Positions 1 to 8,656 of a stretch of DNA of 64,000 nucleotides are shown here, piece by piece. Under the pieces are notes generated by a model. The model was given only the letters and a program-made list of their open reading frames with translations. It made no database searches and was not told the origin of the DNA. The stretch lies in contig NZ_CP059165.1 in the NCBI RefSeq assembly GCF_013466425.1, positions 1,736,001 through 1,800,000 of the forward strand, written 5' to 3'. Numbering within the stretch: position 1 is the stretch's first letter; every line of letters begins with the position of its first letter. The DNA is from Mycobacterium vicinigordonae. GTDB lineage: Bacteria; Actinomycetota; Actinomycetes; Mycobacteriales; Mycobacteriaceae. A program made the translations under genes and the position numbers.

Positions 1-392
1 ATGTCGATCATCGTCTGCCATGCGGAATGCTCGATCTGCGCCGCGGGGGCGGGAGAACCGCTGATCCCGGCGTTGGCGACCACGATGTCGACCGGGCCCA
101 GGGCGGCAACACCCTGTTCGAGGGCGGCGCGCAGACTGTCCAGATTCCGCACGTCGGCCTTAGCGGTAAACGAGCGCCGGCCCGCCTTCTCCACGAACGC
201 CGCGGTGTCGGCCAGGTCGGTCTCGGTTGCGCCGGGGTAGGCAACACCGTCGATGTCCTCGCAGACGTCGACGGCGATGACGTCGGCGCCCTCCTCGGCC
301 AGCCGGATCGCGTGCTCACGGCCCATACCGCGTGCCGCGCCGGTGATGAATGCGACCTTGCCGGCGACTCTGCCGACGCTATTGCCTGACAT
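1..392 (-). CDS. SDR family oxidoreductase, partial (N-terminal 130 residues)
   Basis: NAD(P)-dependent short-chain dehydrogenase/reductase cut by the window edge. The minus-strand frame is open from the ATG at 392 to base 1. It shows the cofactor motif TGAARGMG near residues 17-24, an acidic loop (VIAVDVC) after beta-2, and the NAG motif (VVANAGIS) near residue 110; the catalytic Ser-Tyr-Lys lies outside. The form AARGMGREHAIRLAEEGADVIAVD and the long insert after beta-2 are typical of mycofactocin-associated SDRs, in which a bound cofactor is re-oxidised by mycofactocin. That link is family knowledge and not proven here. The substrate is unknown. Confidence 0.85.
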   Translation of the reverse strand, partial: MSGNSVGRVAGKVAFITGAARGMGREHAIRLAEEGADVIAVDVCEDIDGVAYPGATETDLADTAAFVEKAGRRSFTAKADVRNLDSLRAALEQGVAALGPVDIVVANAGISGSPAPAAQIEHSAWQTMID

Positions 393-461
393 TGGCGACC
401 TTTCGCTCGAGAAGGACTCCATCGAAAGGACTCATCGTGCCATGACGGCTCCGCGAGGCGC

Positions 462-1283
462 TCAGTTGCCCGCTTCGATGGCCCGCACCCGGGCGACGGC
501 CTCGGGCCCGCAGAACGGCTGCAGGTCTACCCCGCCCGCAGCCAACAGCGAGTCGATTTGCGTCCGCAGTTCACCCGAGGTTAGCTGTGCGTAGAGATTG
601 GTTCCCGGACAAGAGGTTTCGGCGAAGTCGCGGTGTCCCTTCAAGGTGCCGGTCGCGATGCGGTAGGTCTGGGCGGCCCAGGCAAACGCGGTCGCGATAC
701 CACGCACCTGGGCGGGCGACACGGTCTCTTCATTGAAATCGCCTTCGCAAATCACCAGGAAGTGACCCGTCGTGTCGTAATCGGTTGCGGTGTCGCCTTC
801 GATGCCGGGGTCGCGCAGTTGGTAGATGTTGCCGTCGCGGTCGATGCCGAGGTGGTAGGCGATGTCGATCCAACCGAGTTGGTCCTGGTGGTAGCGCTGG
901 TCTTGGCGGAATCGGCCGGGCGCGTTGCTGTTGGCGCCCAAGACCACCCCGGCGTGGTGCAACGTCAGTCGGTTAGGGGTGTGCGGTTTGCCGCCGGGCC
1001 GCGCGGCTCGGGCACCCCAGGCGTCTCGGCAGAGCAACTGCGCCGCGGTCGCGCGCGAAGCGGGCGGGCCGGGGTTATTGGCGGCTGGTCCGGAACTTAC
1101 GGCGGGCGGGGTGGCAGGCGAACTCGGACCCGGTTGCGCAGGCAGCGGGCTGGCCGTGGTCTTGGTCGCACATCCGCCCAATGCGCCCGCGAACCCGACA
1201 CCGCCAACGACCTGGAACAGTTGACGTCGGCTCACCGAAAACGGGTGCTCATCGGATCGCGCGGTCGGTGGCGGCGGGTCCAT
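462..1283 (-). CDS. Tat-exported lipoprotein N-acetylmuramoyl-L-alanine amidase (PGRP/Amidase_2)
   Basis: Predicted zinc amidase that cleaves the lactyl-peptide bond of peptidoglycan, 273 residues. The N-terminus has a twin-arginine motif (SRRQLF, R19-R20), a hydrophobic stretch and a lipobox LGGC with the acylated Cys at 38, so it should be exported folded and anchored outside the membrane. A Pro/Ala/Ser linker (about 45-80) leads to the PGRP fold. Likely zinc ligands are His109 or His110 (LTLHHAG), His217 (GHRDF) and Cys225 (SCPG). The ATG at 1283 follows a GGTGGGG ribosome-binding site. It is divergent from the secreted-protein gene at 1427. A role in wall remodelling or recycling is inferred. 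Confidence 0.85.
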   Translation of the reverse strand: MDPPPPTARSDEHPFSVSRRQLFQVVGGVGFAGALGGCATKTTASPLPAQPGPSSPATPPAVSSGPAANNPGPPASRATAAQLLCRDAWGARAARPGGKPHTPNRLTLHHAGVVLGANSNAPGRFRQDQRYHQDQLGWIDIAYHLGIDRDGNIYQLRDPGIEGDTATDYDTTGHFLVICEGDFNEETVSPAQVRGIATAFAWAAQTYRIATGTLKGHRDFAETSCPGTNLYAQLTSGELRTQIDSLLAAGGVDLQPFCGPEAVARVRAIEAGN

Positions 1284-1426
1284 CGCCCCACCATAGGGGT
1301 TGGCATGCTGATATAGCGCGATAAAGGGTCAGCCAGTTCAGTCGTAGACACTTGTATCGTATTCGAGTCAAATAGGGACTTGAATCGGCGCAGCCCAGCC
1401 GTGCGGTTCAGGAGAGGAGCAAGACC

Positions 1427-2056
1427 ATGCCAGCGTTGTCGTCGCACCCGAAGGCTTCGGCATCACCGACACTTTCGCCGTCGCCGATTCGGCTCGGAAA
1501 GGGGCGGGGCTTTCGAACGCGTGCGCTGTGCACGGTGGCCGCTGCGACGGCGGCAGTCGCGCTGGTCGGCGCCGTATGCCGGGCCCCGATTGCGTGGGCG
1601 GCAGGTGGGATCAACCTGGCGCCCGGCATCTCGGTGACTCCGGCCCCGGGCTGGACTGTGAGCGACCAAGGCGGCGGCTGGGTATCGCTGCACAACGCAA
1701 CCTCCAGCGCGGAAATCGAAATCCGGGTCAAGCCGGCCAACGGATCCGATCCCGTCGCTTTGCTGCAATCGGACATCGATCAATTGAGCAGCGTGTCGAC
1801 GACGGGCCTGAGCAATGTCAGGGACCTTAGCGTGCCCAGCCCGAAACCGGCACACGGCAACTTCAACGAGGGTGCTTCCATGGACTACAGCGCTGACGGA
1901 ACCTCCCGAATGGGTGCGATTCCTGTGACCGGCTCCTTCGTCGAGTTGCTGAATACCTCGAACCATATGTCGGCCTTCGTCGTCTACACCGAAAACGGCG
2001 ACGCACCCGCCGATGCGGACGGTGAGGCGCAAATGATGCTCGATTCGCTCTTGTGA
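1427..2056 (+). CDS. Conserved secreted/membrane-anchored protein of unknown function
   Basis: A 209-residue protein I cannot assign to an enzyme family. Residues about 35-60 form a hydrophobic, Ala/Val-rich signal anchor (AAATAAVALVGAVCRAPIAWA) after a basic stretch with KGRGFRTR, and the rest is a hydrophilic, predicted extracytoplasmic domain with no cysteine. It resembles the many small mycobacterial secreted proteins whose domain begins GINLAPGISVTPAPGWTV. The ATG has a strong GAGAGGAG site 8-9 bases upstream. It lies 16 bp before the dehydrogenase at 2073 on the same strand, so the two are probably cotranscribed. Confidence 0.7.
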   Translation: MPALSSHPKASASPTLSPSPIRLGKGRGFRTRALCTVAAATAAVALVGAVCRAPIAWAAGGINLAPGISVTPAPGWTVSDQGGGWVSLHNATSSAEIEIRVKPANGSDPVALLQSDIDQLSSVSTTGLSNVRDLSVPSPKPAHGNFNEGASMDYSADGTSRMGAIPVTGSFVELLNTSNHMSAFVVYTENGDAPADADGEAQMMLDSLL

Positions 2057-2072
2057 TGTTGAGGAGTCGCGC

Positions 2073-2912
2073 GTGACGACGTCCGTGCGTGCCGGTGTGA
2101 TCGGCCTGGGCGAGATCGGTGGCGGCGTCGCGGTCAGCATGGCCCGGCGCGGACGCGTACCGAGCGTGTACGACGTGCGCCCGGACGCTGCGGCGCAGCT
2201 GGAAGGCGTTCCCGCGCAATTGGATTCGATCGCCGCGGTGACGCGCAACTCAGATGTGGTGTTGATTGCGGTGGTTAGCGCGGACCAGGCGCGCGATGTG
2301 CTGGTGGGCTCTGACGGGCTGCTGGCCGCCGCCCGGCCTGGCCTGATCGTGGTGCTCTTGTCGACCGTGTCGGTCACCGAGCTGCACGAACTTGCCGAGC
2401 TGTGTCGCGACGCCGATGTCATCCTGCTCGACTGCGGAGTCACCAACGGCGACAAGGCCGCCGAAAACGGCATCATCGCGATGATCGGCGGGCCAGACGA
2501 GCAGGTAGACAGGGCCCGCCCGGTGCTAGACGACTTCGCCAGCGCGATCATGCACTGTGGCCCGGTGGGAGCTGGTATGGCCACGAAGATCGCCCGCAAC
2601 CTGATCCAGTATGGTTGTTGGTCGGTCGTAGACGAAGCGGCAAATCTAGTTGCTGCACAAGGTGTTTCGTTAAATACCTTGCTTTCGGTCATGCGGGAGG
2701 CGGATTCGGACGGCAAGCAGACGCTGCGGCTGCTTGACGTGCGCGCGGCCGGCATCACGGTACCGTCCGATTACGCCGACCGGGTGGCGGCGCTGGCGAA
2801 CAAGGATCTCGACGCCGCGGCCGACCTCGGGGTCGCCTCCGGTGTTCCCACTCCGTTGGCTCGCGCCATCAAACCGACCATGCGTGACGTTTACACGGGG
2901 CACCGCGCCTGA
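2073..2912 (+). CDS. NAD-binding beta-hydroxyacid dehydrogenase (3-hydroxyisobutyrate/6-phosphogluconate dehydrogenase superfamily)
   Basis: A 279-residue NAD(P)-dependent oxidoreductase. The N-terminus carries the Rossmann motif GVIGLGEIGGGVA (about residues 8-20), followed by the DVRPDAA segment that selects the cofactor. The middle has the substrate-loop region DCGVTNGDKAAENG and the helix with GAGMATKIARNLIQYG, where Lys is the expected general acid/base. The C-terminal half is the all-helical domain of the family, and the length is normal (about 280-300). The GTG start follows GAGGAG. The substrate is not evident. Confidence 0.8.
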   Translation: MTTSVRAGVIGLGEIGGGVAVSMARRGRVPSVYDVRPDAAAQLEGVPAQLDSIAAVTRNSDVVLIAVVSADQARDVLVGSDGLLAAARPGLIVVLLSTVSVTELHELAELCRDADVILLDCGVTNGDKAAENGIIAMIGGPDEQVDRARPVLDDFASAIMHCGPVGAGMATKIARNLIQYGCWSVVDEAANLVAAQGVSLNTLLSVMREADSDGKQTLRLLDVRAAGITVPSDYADRVAALANKDLDAAADLGVASGVPTPLARAIKPTMRDVYTGHRA

Positions 2913-3011
2913 TGGTCGTTGCGGCGTTGATCACGCGGCGACATATTGACGCGGCCTAACGGGTAGTAGTTCATCCATGTTCTTCACGAGCCCGCAGCCG
3001 AAAACATCCGC

Positions 3012-4469
3012 GTGGGCGACAACCGGCTGCTGACGCCCGGTCAGACCTGCTGGCAGGTCGCCCGGGCGGACCGGTTCGCCTGCATCATCGACGCGGCGGA
3101 CTACTTCAAGCACGTCAAGGCGGCGATGTTGGGTGCTCAGCATCGGATCATGCTCATTGCTTGGGATCTCGACGCGAGGATGACGTTCGAGCGTGGCGCC
3201 AAGGTTCTGCCCGGCCCCAACCAGCTGGGAGTGTTCTTGCTCTGGTTGCTGCGCGAGCGGCCGGGGTTGGAGATCTATCTGCTGAAGTCCAATCTCCGGC
3301 TGCTGCCGGCCTTCGGCGGTATCTGGAACGGGCTGACCCCTGTGTCGCTACTGAATCAGATCAGCAGTAAGCGAATCCATTTCGCCGTCGACGGCGCGCA
3401 CCCGGTCGGTTCGGTGCACCACCAGAAGATCGTGGTGGTCGACGACGTGGTGGCATTCTGCGGCGGTATCGATCTCACAGTCAACCGCTGGGACACCCGT
3501 GCGCACCAGCACGACAGTCGTGGACGCCGGACGTTGCGGCGAAGCTACGGACCGCGGCACGACGTCGGTGGTGCGGTCGAGGGCGCTGCCGCGGGCAAAC
3601 TCGCCGAACAGGCCCGGCTCCGGTGGCGAATTGCGACGAAACAGCGGCTGGAACCCCTCGACACCGTGCGTCCCGCCTGGCCCCGCGACTTGGCGCCGAC
3701 GCTGCGCAACGTCGACGTCGGAATCGCCCGCACGCTACCCGAATTGGAGGATCGCAAAGAGGTCCGCGAGGTCGAGGCGCTGAATCTGACGGCGATCGCG
3801 GCAGCCGCTGACACCATCTACCTGGAGAACCAGTACCTGGCTTCCAGGCGCATCGTCGATGCGCTGGCCGCCCGGCTCAGGGAGCCCGCTGGCCCAGAGG
3901 TCGTGGTCGTGCTGGCCCGCCGGGGCAATAATCCGATCGAGCGCGGAACAATGGACAGCGCCCGTCACAAAGTCATCCAACTACTCTGGGCCGCTGACGA
4001 TCACGGCCGGCTGGGTATCTACTGGCCGGCCACCGACCGCGGTGCTCCGATCTATGTCCACTCGAAGGTTCTGGTCGTCGACGACCGCCTGCTGCGCATT
4101 GGATCGTCGAACCTCAACAACCGGTCACTGGGGTTCGACAGCGAGTGCGACATCGCCGTCGAAGCAAAGCCCGGGGGCTCGCAGTGCGTCGAGATCAATC
4201 ACCAGATCCGGTTAGTGCGCGATGAATTGGTGTCCGAGCATCTGGGCGTGTCCGTAACCGAGCTGAACGAGGCGATCGGCCGGTCCGGTTCGCTATTGAA
4301 GGCGATTGAGCAACTCCGGGGAAAAGGCAGGACGTTGCGCCGGATTACTGGCCGGACCGTCTCGAGCGAAGCGGGTCCGCTGGCCGAGAACGACTTGGTG
4401 GATCCCGATCACGTGCCGCGTTCGCTGACCCGAGGACTGCAACGGTTGATCGCCGAACTTCGGGACTAA
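3012..4469 (+). CDS. Phospholipase D-family protein (two HKD motifs)
   Basis: A 485-residue PLD-superfamily enzyme expected to hydrolyse or transfer a phosphodiester, most likely a phospholipid. Both catalytic motifs are intact: H137-x-K139-x4-D144 followed by GGIDL, and H350-x-K352-x4-D357 followed by IGSSNLNNRS. No signal peptide is visible, so it is probably cytoplasmic or at the inner membrane face. Upstream stops leave the GTG at 3012 as the first usable start. It converges on the TetR gene at 4466 with a 4-bp overlap of stop codons. Cardiolipin-synthase-like activity is possible, but the transmembrane helices of classical cardiolipin synthases are missing. Confidence 0.85.
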   Translation: MGDNRLLTPGQTCWQVARADRFACIIDAADYFKHVKAAMLGAQHRIMLIAWDLDARMTFERGAKVLPGPNQLGVFLLWLLRERPGLEIYLLKSNLRLLPAFGGIWNGLTPVSLLNQISSKRIHFAVDGAHPVGSVHHQKIVVVDDVVAFCGGIDLTVNRWDTRAHQHDSRGRRTLRRSYGPRHDVGGAVEGAAAGKLAEQARLRWRIATKQRLEPLDTVRPAWPRDLAPTLRNVDVGIARTLPELEDRKEVREVEALNLTAIAAAADTIYLENQYLASRRIVDALAARLREPAGPEVVVVLARRGNNPIERGTMDSARHKVIQLLWAADDHGRLGIYWPATDRGAPIYVHSKVLVVDDRLLRIGSSNLNNRSLGFDSECDIAVEAKPGGSQCVEINHQIRLVRDELVSEHLGVSVTELNEAIGRSGSLLKAIEQLRGKGRTLRRITGRTVSSEAGPLAENDLVDPDHVPRSLTRGLQRLIAELRD

Positions 4470-5140
4470 CGGTCTGGCCGATGCAGGAAGCCATGCAGGC
4501 TCGTCTGGACGAGTTCGTCGACGATGGTGTCGCGGCTGGGTTGCTGTTCCGGGAAGAAGGTCGAACGCAGTGCCACCATGCCGACGATCAGGGCCACCGT
4601 CGAATGTGCGGGTAGCTCCGGCCGATTCGAGCGCAGCCCGCGCAATCGCATTCCCTCGGTGCTGATATGGCCGAGCAAGGCGATGGCGCGCCGGATGTCG
4701 GCGATTCCTGCCTCGGCGATCTCGGGCCCGCTCAGCGATTCCGCGGCGGCCAGCGTCAACACCAGGCCCCGATGCTCGACGATCACGTCATAGAGCTGTC
4801 CGACGAACTGACGGGCGAACTCGTCCTCGTCGGTCTGTTCGGGCACGATGGCCTGCCACGTCCGGCCGAACTCGTCGACGAAGTTCGTAAACGGAACAAC
4901 GAGGGCCTCGCGAAACAAACCGGCCTTGGACCCGAAGTTGCGGAACAGCAGGTATTCGGTGACTCCAGCGGCCTCGGCGATCTCCCGCGTGGTGGTGCGG
5001 CGGTAATCCTGGCGGGCGAATAGCTCGCGGGCGGCGTCGAGCAGGAGTCGGCGCGGCTCACCGCGTGGCCGGCGAGCCGGCGGGGCCGCTGCCTCCGGCG
5101 CGGTCCGCTTCATCGCAGAAGGTCGTTGGGGCAACCGCAT
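4466..5140 (-). CDS. TetR-family transcriptional regulator
   Basis: A 224-residue TetR repressor. The HTH is at about residues 48-67 (TTTREIAEAAGVTEYLLFRNFGSKAGLF), preceded by an Arg/Pro/Ala-rich tail. The ligand-binding part is helical with no recognised ligand. It is divergent from a microprotein/AveC-like membrane gene pair, and a 16-bp dyad (5174-5189) lies in the 77-bp gap, so it probably represses that pair and itself. Confidence 0.85.
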   Translation of the reverse strand: MRLPQRPSAMKRTAPEAAAPPARRPRGEPRRLLLDAARELFARQDYRRTTTREIAEAAGVTEYLLFRNFGSKAGLFREALVVPFTNFVDEFGRTWQAIVPEQTDEDEFARQFVGQLYDVIVEHRGLVLTLAAAESLSGPEIAEAGIADIRRAIALLGHISTEGMRLRGLRSNRPELPAHSTVALIVGMVALRSTFFPEQQPSRDTIVDELVQTSLHGFLHRPDR

Positions 5141-5173
5141 TCACTCCATCTTCGGGCTTGACCTCATTCTTAG

Positions 5174-5189
5174 AATAGTATCCACTATT
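5174..5189. promoter_or_regulatory. Operator-like dyad AATAGT-N4-ACTATT
   Basis: A perfect 6-bp inverted repeat with a 4-bp spacer in the gap between the divergent TetR gene (start 5140) and the microprotein (start 5218). It is AT-rich against a GC-rich background, and its position and size fit a TetR half-site pair. No second copy was noticed in the window. Confidence 0.55.
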
Positions 5190-5217
5190 AACAGCGTTGA
5201 GGAGGAGAGGAGCGTTG

Positions 5218-5325
5218 ATGGTGGGCGCGGTCATCATGCTCGGCACGTTGTTCGGTCTGATCGCGCTGATCTACGGCGTGGTCATTTACTTCGACCCCGA
5301 GGCACGTGGAGGCCGGAAGCCATGA
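5218..5325 (+). CDS. 35-residue single-pass membrane microprotein
   Basis: A short reading frame of 35 codons with a strong purine-rich ribosome-binding site (GAGGAGGAGAGGAG). The product is one hydrophobic helix (about residues 3-24, AVIMLGTLFGLIALIYGVV) followed by a short charged tail (FDPEARGGRKP). Its stop overlaps the ATG of the next membrane protein as ATGA, so the two are translationally coupled and the peptide is probably a small subunit or stabiliser of that protein. The same pairing of a tiny membrane peptide with a multi-pass protein recurs at 23940/23242 and 26617/26451. Confidence 0.65.
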   Translation: MVGAVIMLGTLFGLIALIYGVVIYFDPEARGGRKP

Positions 5326-6095
5326 CCCCATTGCTTACCGGCGCGGTCATCTTCGGCTGGGGCAGTGGCATCGTGTTCACCGCGATCGCCGTCTATCTGA
5401 GCATCCGCGACCGACGTATCCATCCGATGCTGCTGCTGTGCATTTCGGCGATGTCGTTCTCCTGGATCGAGGCGCCGTATGACTGGGCGATGTATGCGCA
5501 GTTCCCGCCGGCGCTACCGCGGATGCCGTCATGGTGGCCGCTGAACATGACCTGGGGCGGGTTGCCCTCGTCAGTGCCGGTGGGCTACATCGGCTACTTC
5601 GTGCTGCCGGCGGTGATCGGCGCCACGATCGGCCAGCGGTTGAGTGCACGATTCGGATTGCGCAGGCCGACGACACTTCTCACGGTCGGCCTGATCGTGG
5701 GATTCTGTTGGGCATTCGTGTTCAACGCGTTCCTCGGCGCCCGGCTCGGCGTCTTCCACTACGGGTACGTGATCCCTGGGCTGGCCGTGTTCGAGGGGAC
5801 CAAGCATCAGTACCCCGTTTACGATTCCATCGCGATGGGCGTGCAGATGATGGTCTTCACCTACCTACTCGGGCGTACGGACGCGCAGGGCCGCAACGTC
5901 ATCGAGAGCTGGGCGGACAAGCGCACGAAGACCCGGGCGCAATCGGCGGTGCTGTCTATCGTCGCCGTAGTAGTGATCGGAAACCTGATGTACGGCGCGG
6001 TCTTTGCGCCGCACCTGGCGACGAAGCTGGGCGGATGGGTTACCTCGGGGCCCAGCGGACAGCTCTTTCCCGGCGTACCGAATCAGCCGAAATAG
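5322..6095 (+). CDS. Multi-pass membrane protein, probably AveC-like
   Basis: A 257-residue integral membrane protein with about six hydrophobic segments. Aromatic and Pro/Trp-rich loops (SWIEAPYDWAMYAQFPP, MPSWWPLNMTWGG) sit near the outer ends of the early helices. I relate it tentatively to the AveC-like family (named for a Streptomyces spiroketal-forming protein), which is abundant and uncharacterised in mycobacteria; this is from memory of the family's look. It is coupled to the 35-residue peptide upstream and is probably controlled by the divergent TetR. Confidence 0.55.
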   Translation: MTPLLTGAVIFGWGSGIVFTAIAVYLSIRDRRIHPMLLLCISAMSFSWIEAPYDWAMYAQFPPALPRMPSWWPLNMTWGGLPSSVPVGYIGYFVLPAVIGATIGQRLSARFGLRRPTTLLTVGLIVGFCWAFVFNAFLGARLGVFHYGYVIPGLAVFEGTKHQYPVYDSIAMGVQMMVFTYLLGRTDAQGRNVIESWADKRTKTRAQSAVLSIVAVVVIGNLMYGAVFAPHLATKLGGWVTSGPSGQLFPGVPNQPK

Positions 6096-6125
6096 GCTCA
6101 GCGTCGGGCTGTTTCATGCGCGGGT

Positions 6126-7838
6126 TCATTCGGAGTCCGACCGGGCCGGCTTCCCCCTGCTCAGGGTGTCCAGTAGGTCCCGGTAGGGTCCGACAAGGTA
6201 GGCTGTGTCGCCGGCGCGCAGAGCGGTCTCGCTGCGTGAGTGCACAGGAAATACGATCTCACCCCGGTTGATCGCGATGACTTGCGTCTGGGTGGGCAGC
6301 TCGGAAAGCTTCACGCCATCGAGTTCGCTGTCCGGCGCGACGCGAATCGCGCCGACCACAAATGACCGCAGCCCCACCGAAAATGTGTCCAATACCTGCA
6401 GGTTGATCGCGGCGGCGATGAACCAGGGTGCGACCAATTCGACGGTCGAGCGAGCATTGACGAAGCCGAATTGTTGCGCCAGCGCGAAGCCCAGCGGCCG
6501 GTCGAAAACTCGCAGTACCACGGGGATATCGGGCCAACTATGCAGCGGCGCCACGGGGCGACCGTGCAGCTGGGCCAACGTAATCCCGGTTCCGATGTTG
6601 ACCATGTCCTCGTGGGTCAGCACGGCGACCGCTCGCGCGCGGTCCACCCGGGCCGATTTCAAAGTCTGGCTCAGCATGGCATCCCCGACAATGACCGGGA
6701 CGTGGAGTTCACGCGCCGCGGTCAAAAACGGGTTGTCTTCGTCGATCTCGACGACCGCGACCTCGTGCCCGGCCGCGACCAGGTCGCTGACTACGCGGAT
6801 CCCCAACGCACTGAGACCGATCACCACGATGTGGTCGCGCAGGCGCGCGATCCGCCAACCTGCGGCATTCTGCACGAAGCGACTCGACAACAGCACGTCG
6901 GCAACGAACGCAACCAGTAGTGCGATGGTGGTCAGACCGACGAACATCATTGTGGCCGCGAACAAGCGTAGCCAGGTTGGTTGGTGCATCAGGCTGAAGT
7001 CGCCGTAGCCGGTGGTGCTAATCGTTTCGGCGGTGAAATACAGCGCGTCGACCCAACTCATGCGGGGGTTTTGGTGACCGAACCGCAGGAGCACGGTGGA
7101 GATGATCACCAGCGCGACAACTATGCCCACCAATGGGTAGAACGCGGGGTTGACGTCGTTGCGAAAAGCACGCAGGCCGTCGAAAATTCCCCGCAGCTCC
7201 GTGCGGTGCGAGCGGGCTTGCGCTGCGAGTGGGATCTCGACGCCCTGGGCGGCGACTTCCTCCGCGGTACCAATCATCACCGTCCAGTCACCGGTGCTCA
7301 CGGGGAGGTCGCGGGGCGGGCATGCCTCCAATTCACCCGGCGATGCGGATTTTTCGCCCCGGATGACCGCTACCGGCGCCAGCTCGCCGCACAGATCACC
7401 GAGCGTGGTGTCCTGGGGTGACGACGTGCCGGCGATCACGAACGGGATCCCCGCTACCTCCAGCGGGTGGCAGCTGTGGGCCAGACAGGCCTCCACAACG
7501 GACGGCGCCGCGAGTTCAGCCACGTCGAACATCGCACCCGACACATCGCTGTCGGCAAATGCCTTTCGCAAGATGTCATTGGACAGCCGCGCCACCACGC
7601 GTACACCGGGATTGGCTCTGTCCGCCAGAAGCGCGACTTCGAGATTCACCGAGTCGTCGCTCCCGGCGCAGACTACGGCGCGTGCGTGCGCGATACCCGC
7701 TCGGTAGAGGTCATTCTTTGTGCCGGCTCGCTTGGTGTCCTCGAGTCGGATCACGGTGGCACCGGCCGTTCTCAACTCATCAACAATCGTCATTGCCAGC
7801 GCGTCGTCGCCGCTGACGATGATGTGGTCGGTGCTCAT
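6126..7838 (-). CDS. Potassium channel with RCK/TrkA-N domains on both sides of the pore
   Basis: A 570-residue K+ channel or transporter subunit. The order is an N-terminal NAD-binding TrkA-N/RCK domain (IIVSGDDALAMTIVDEL), a two-helix pore module with the selectivity filter TTGYGD near residue 290, a second RCK domain (HIVVIGLSALGIRVVSDL), and a TrkA-C-like domain at the end. The ATG at 7838 begins the first RCK strand (MSTDHIIVSGDD); the frame stays open 36 codons further upstream, but that extension does not look like protein. A pore between two RCK domains is the less usual arrangement. It should sit in the cytoplasmic membrane and gate K+ flux in response to nucleotides. Confidence 0.85.
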   Translation of the reverse strand: MSTDHIIVSGDDALAMTIVDELRTAGATVIRLEDTKRAGTKNDLYRAGIAHARAVVCAGSDDSVNLEVALLADRANPGVRVVARLSNDILRKAFADSDVSGAMFDVAELAAPSVVEACLAHSCHPLEVAGIPFVIAGTSSPQDTTLGDLCGELAPVAVIRGEKSASPGELEACPPRDLPVSTGDWTVMIGTAEEVAAQGVEIPLAAQARSHRTELRGIFDGLRAFRNDVNPAFYPLVGIVVALVIISTVLLRFGHQNPRMSWVDALYFTAETISTTGYGDFSLMHQPTWLRLFAATMMFVGLTTIALLVAFVADVLLSSRFVQNAAGWRIARLRDHIVVIGLSALGIRVVSDLVAAGHEVAVVEIDEDNPFLTAARELHVPVIVGDAMLSQTLKSARVDRARAVAVLTHEDMVNIGTGITLAQLHGRPVAPLHSWPDIPVVLRVFDRPLGFALAQQFGFVNARSTVELVAPWFIAAAINLQVLDTFSVGLRSFVVGAIRVAPDSELDGVKLSELPTQTQVIAINRGEIVFPVHSRSETALRAGDTAYLVGPYRDLLDTLSRGKPARSDSE

Positions 7839-8057
7839 CCCGAGGCCGTTCCTACTTTCGGCATAGTTGTACCACCAGAATTGCACGGCAGTCGCCAGAG
7901 CTGGGTGTTTCGTTGGGAAACTCGTCCGATGGATGCGCTGCTGCAATTTGCCGACGACGAGAACGCCAGGTCACTTCTTCGACACAATCTCGCCACAGTC
8001 CTACCCGGTAGGCATAACTCAGCGCCACCATGAATGCAGCCGACAGGGGAGGCATTC

Positions 8058-8546
8058 TTGCTACGGAAAGTGATCTTGGCGATGCTCGTCGCCGGCTGCC
8101 TGCTGAATCCACTGGTCGCGCCCGCAAAGGCCGACCCGACCTGTGGGGTCAACCTTGCTGCGCCCGAGATCGCGGCGGCCATCAAGACGCTGCCGGCCCT
8201 GCCGAACAATGCCCCGTGGGATGCCAAACCACACAGCTTCGATCCGAGCAGCAATTACAACCCGTGCTCCACACTGTCGACGGTCATCATCACCGTCACC
8301 GGAGCCACCGGCAGTTCACCGGACCTAGCGCTGCTCTTCCACAGGGGTGCCTTCGCCGGAGTCGCCACTTCGAAGGCGTACCCGTTCACGTCCCTCAACA
8401 CGGCCAAGACCACCGACAACACCGTCGCCCTGGACTACAAAGACGGCAGCAACGTCTGCACCGCGTGCCCGGGGCCCACCACCACGGTGCGGTTCCAGTG
8501 GCAGGGCAATCAAGCTGTCGCGCTGGACCCGCTACCGACCTGGTGA
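8058..8546 (+). CDS. Secreted LppP/LprE-like protein
   Basis: A 162-residue exported protein. The TTG at 8058 is chosen because GGGGAGG lies 6 bases upstream and the product then begins with a compact signal peptide (LRKVILAMLVAGCLLNPLVA) ending in an APAKA signal-peptidase site; the ATG at 8034 lacks both. The mature part has four cysteines (CGVN, NPCS, CTAC) and the pattern I associate with the mycobacterial LppP/LprE family, of unknown function. It is probably cell-wall located. Confidence 0.7.
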   Translation: MLRKVILAMLVAGCLLNPLVAPAKADPTCGVNLAAPEIAAAIKTLPALPNNAPWDAKPHSFDPSSNYNPCSTLSTVIITVTGATGSSPDLALLFHRGAFAGVATSKAYPFTSLNTAKTTDNTVALDYKDGSNVCTACPGPTTTVRFQWQGNQAVALDPLPTW

Positions 8547-8656
8547 GACCCGCCGCTTGGACATTCGGTTCGCTCCGGACAAGATGTTGGGTGGAATGAA
8601 TGCACGCGCGCCGACCGCGTCGGCGCGCGCCCGCCCGCAGCGCTGAGGTCAATAAT

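Noticed and set aside
1463..2758. 431-codon minus-strand open frame opposite the secreted protein and dehydrogenase genes
   Set aside because: Composition is Ser/Arg/Thr-rich with no domain, and it lies antisense to two genes with good starts and family signatures; a GC-rich shadow frame.
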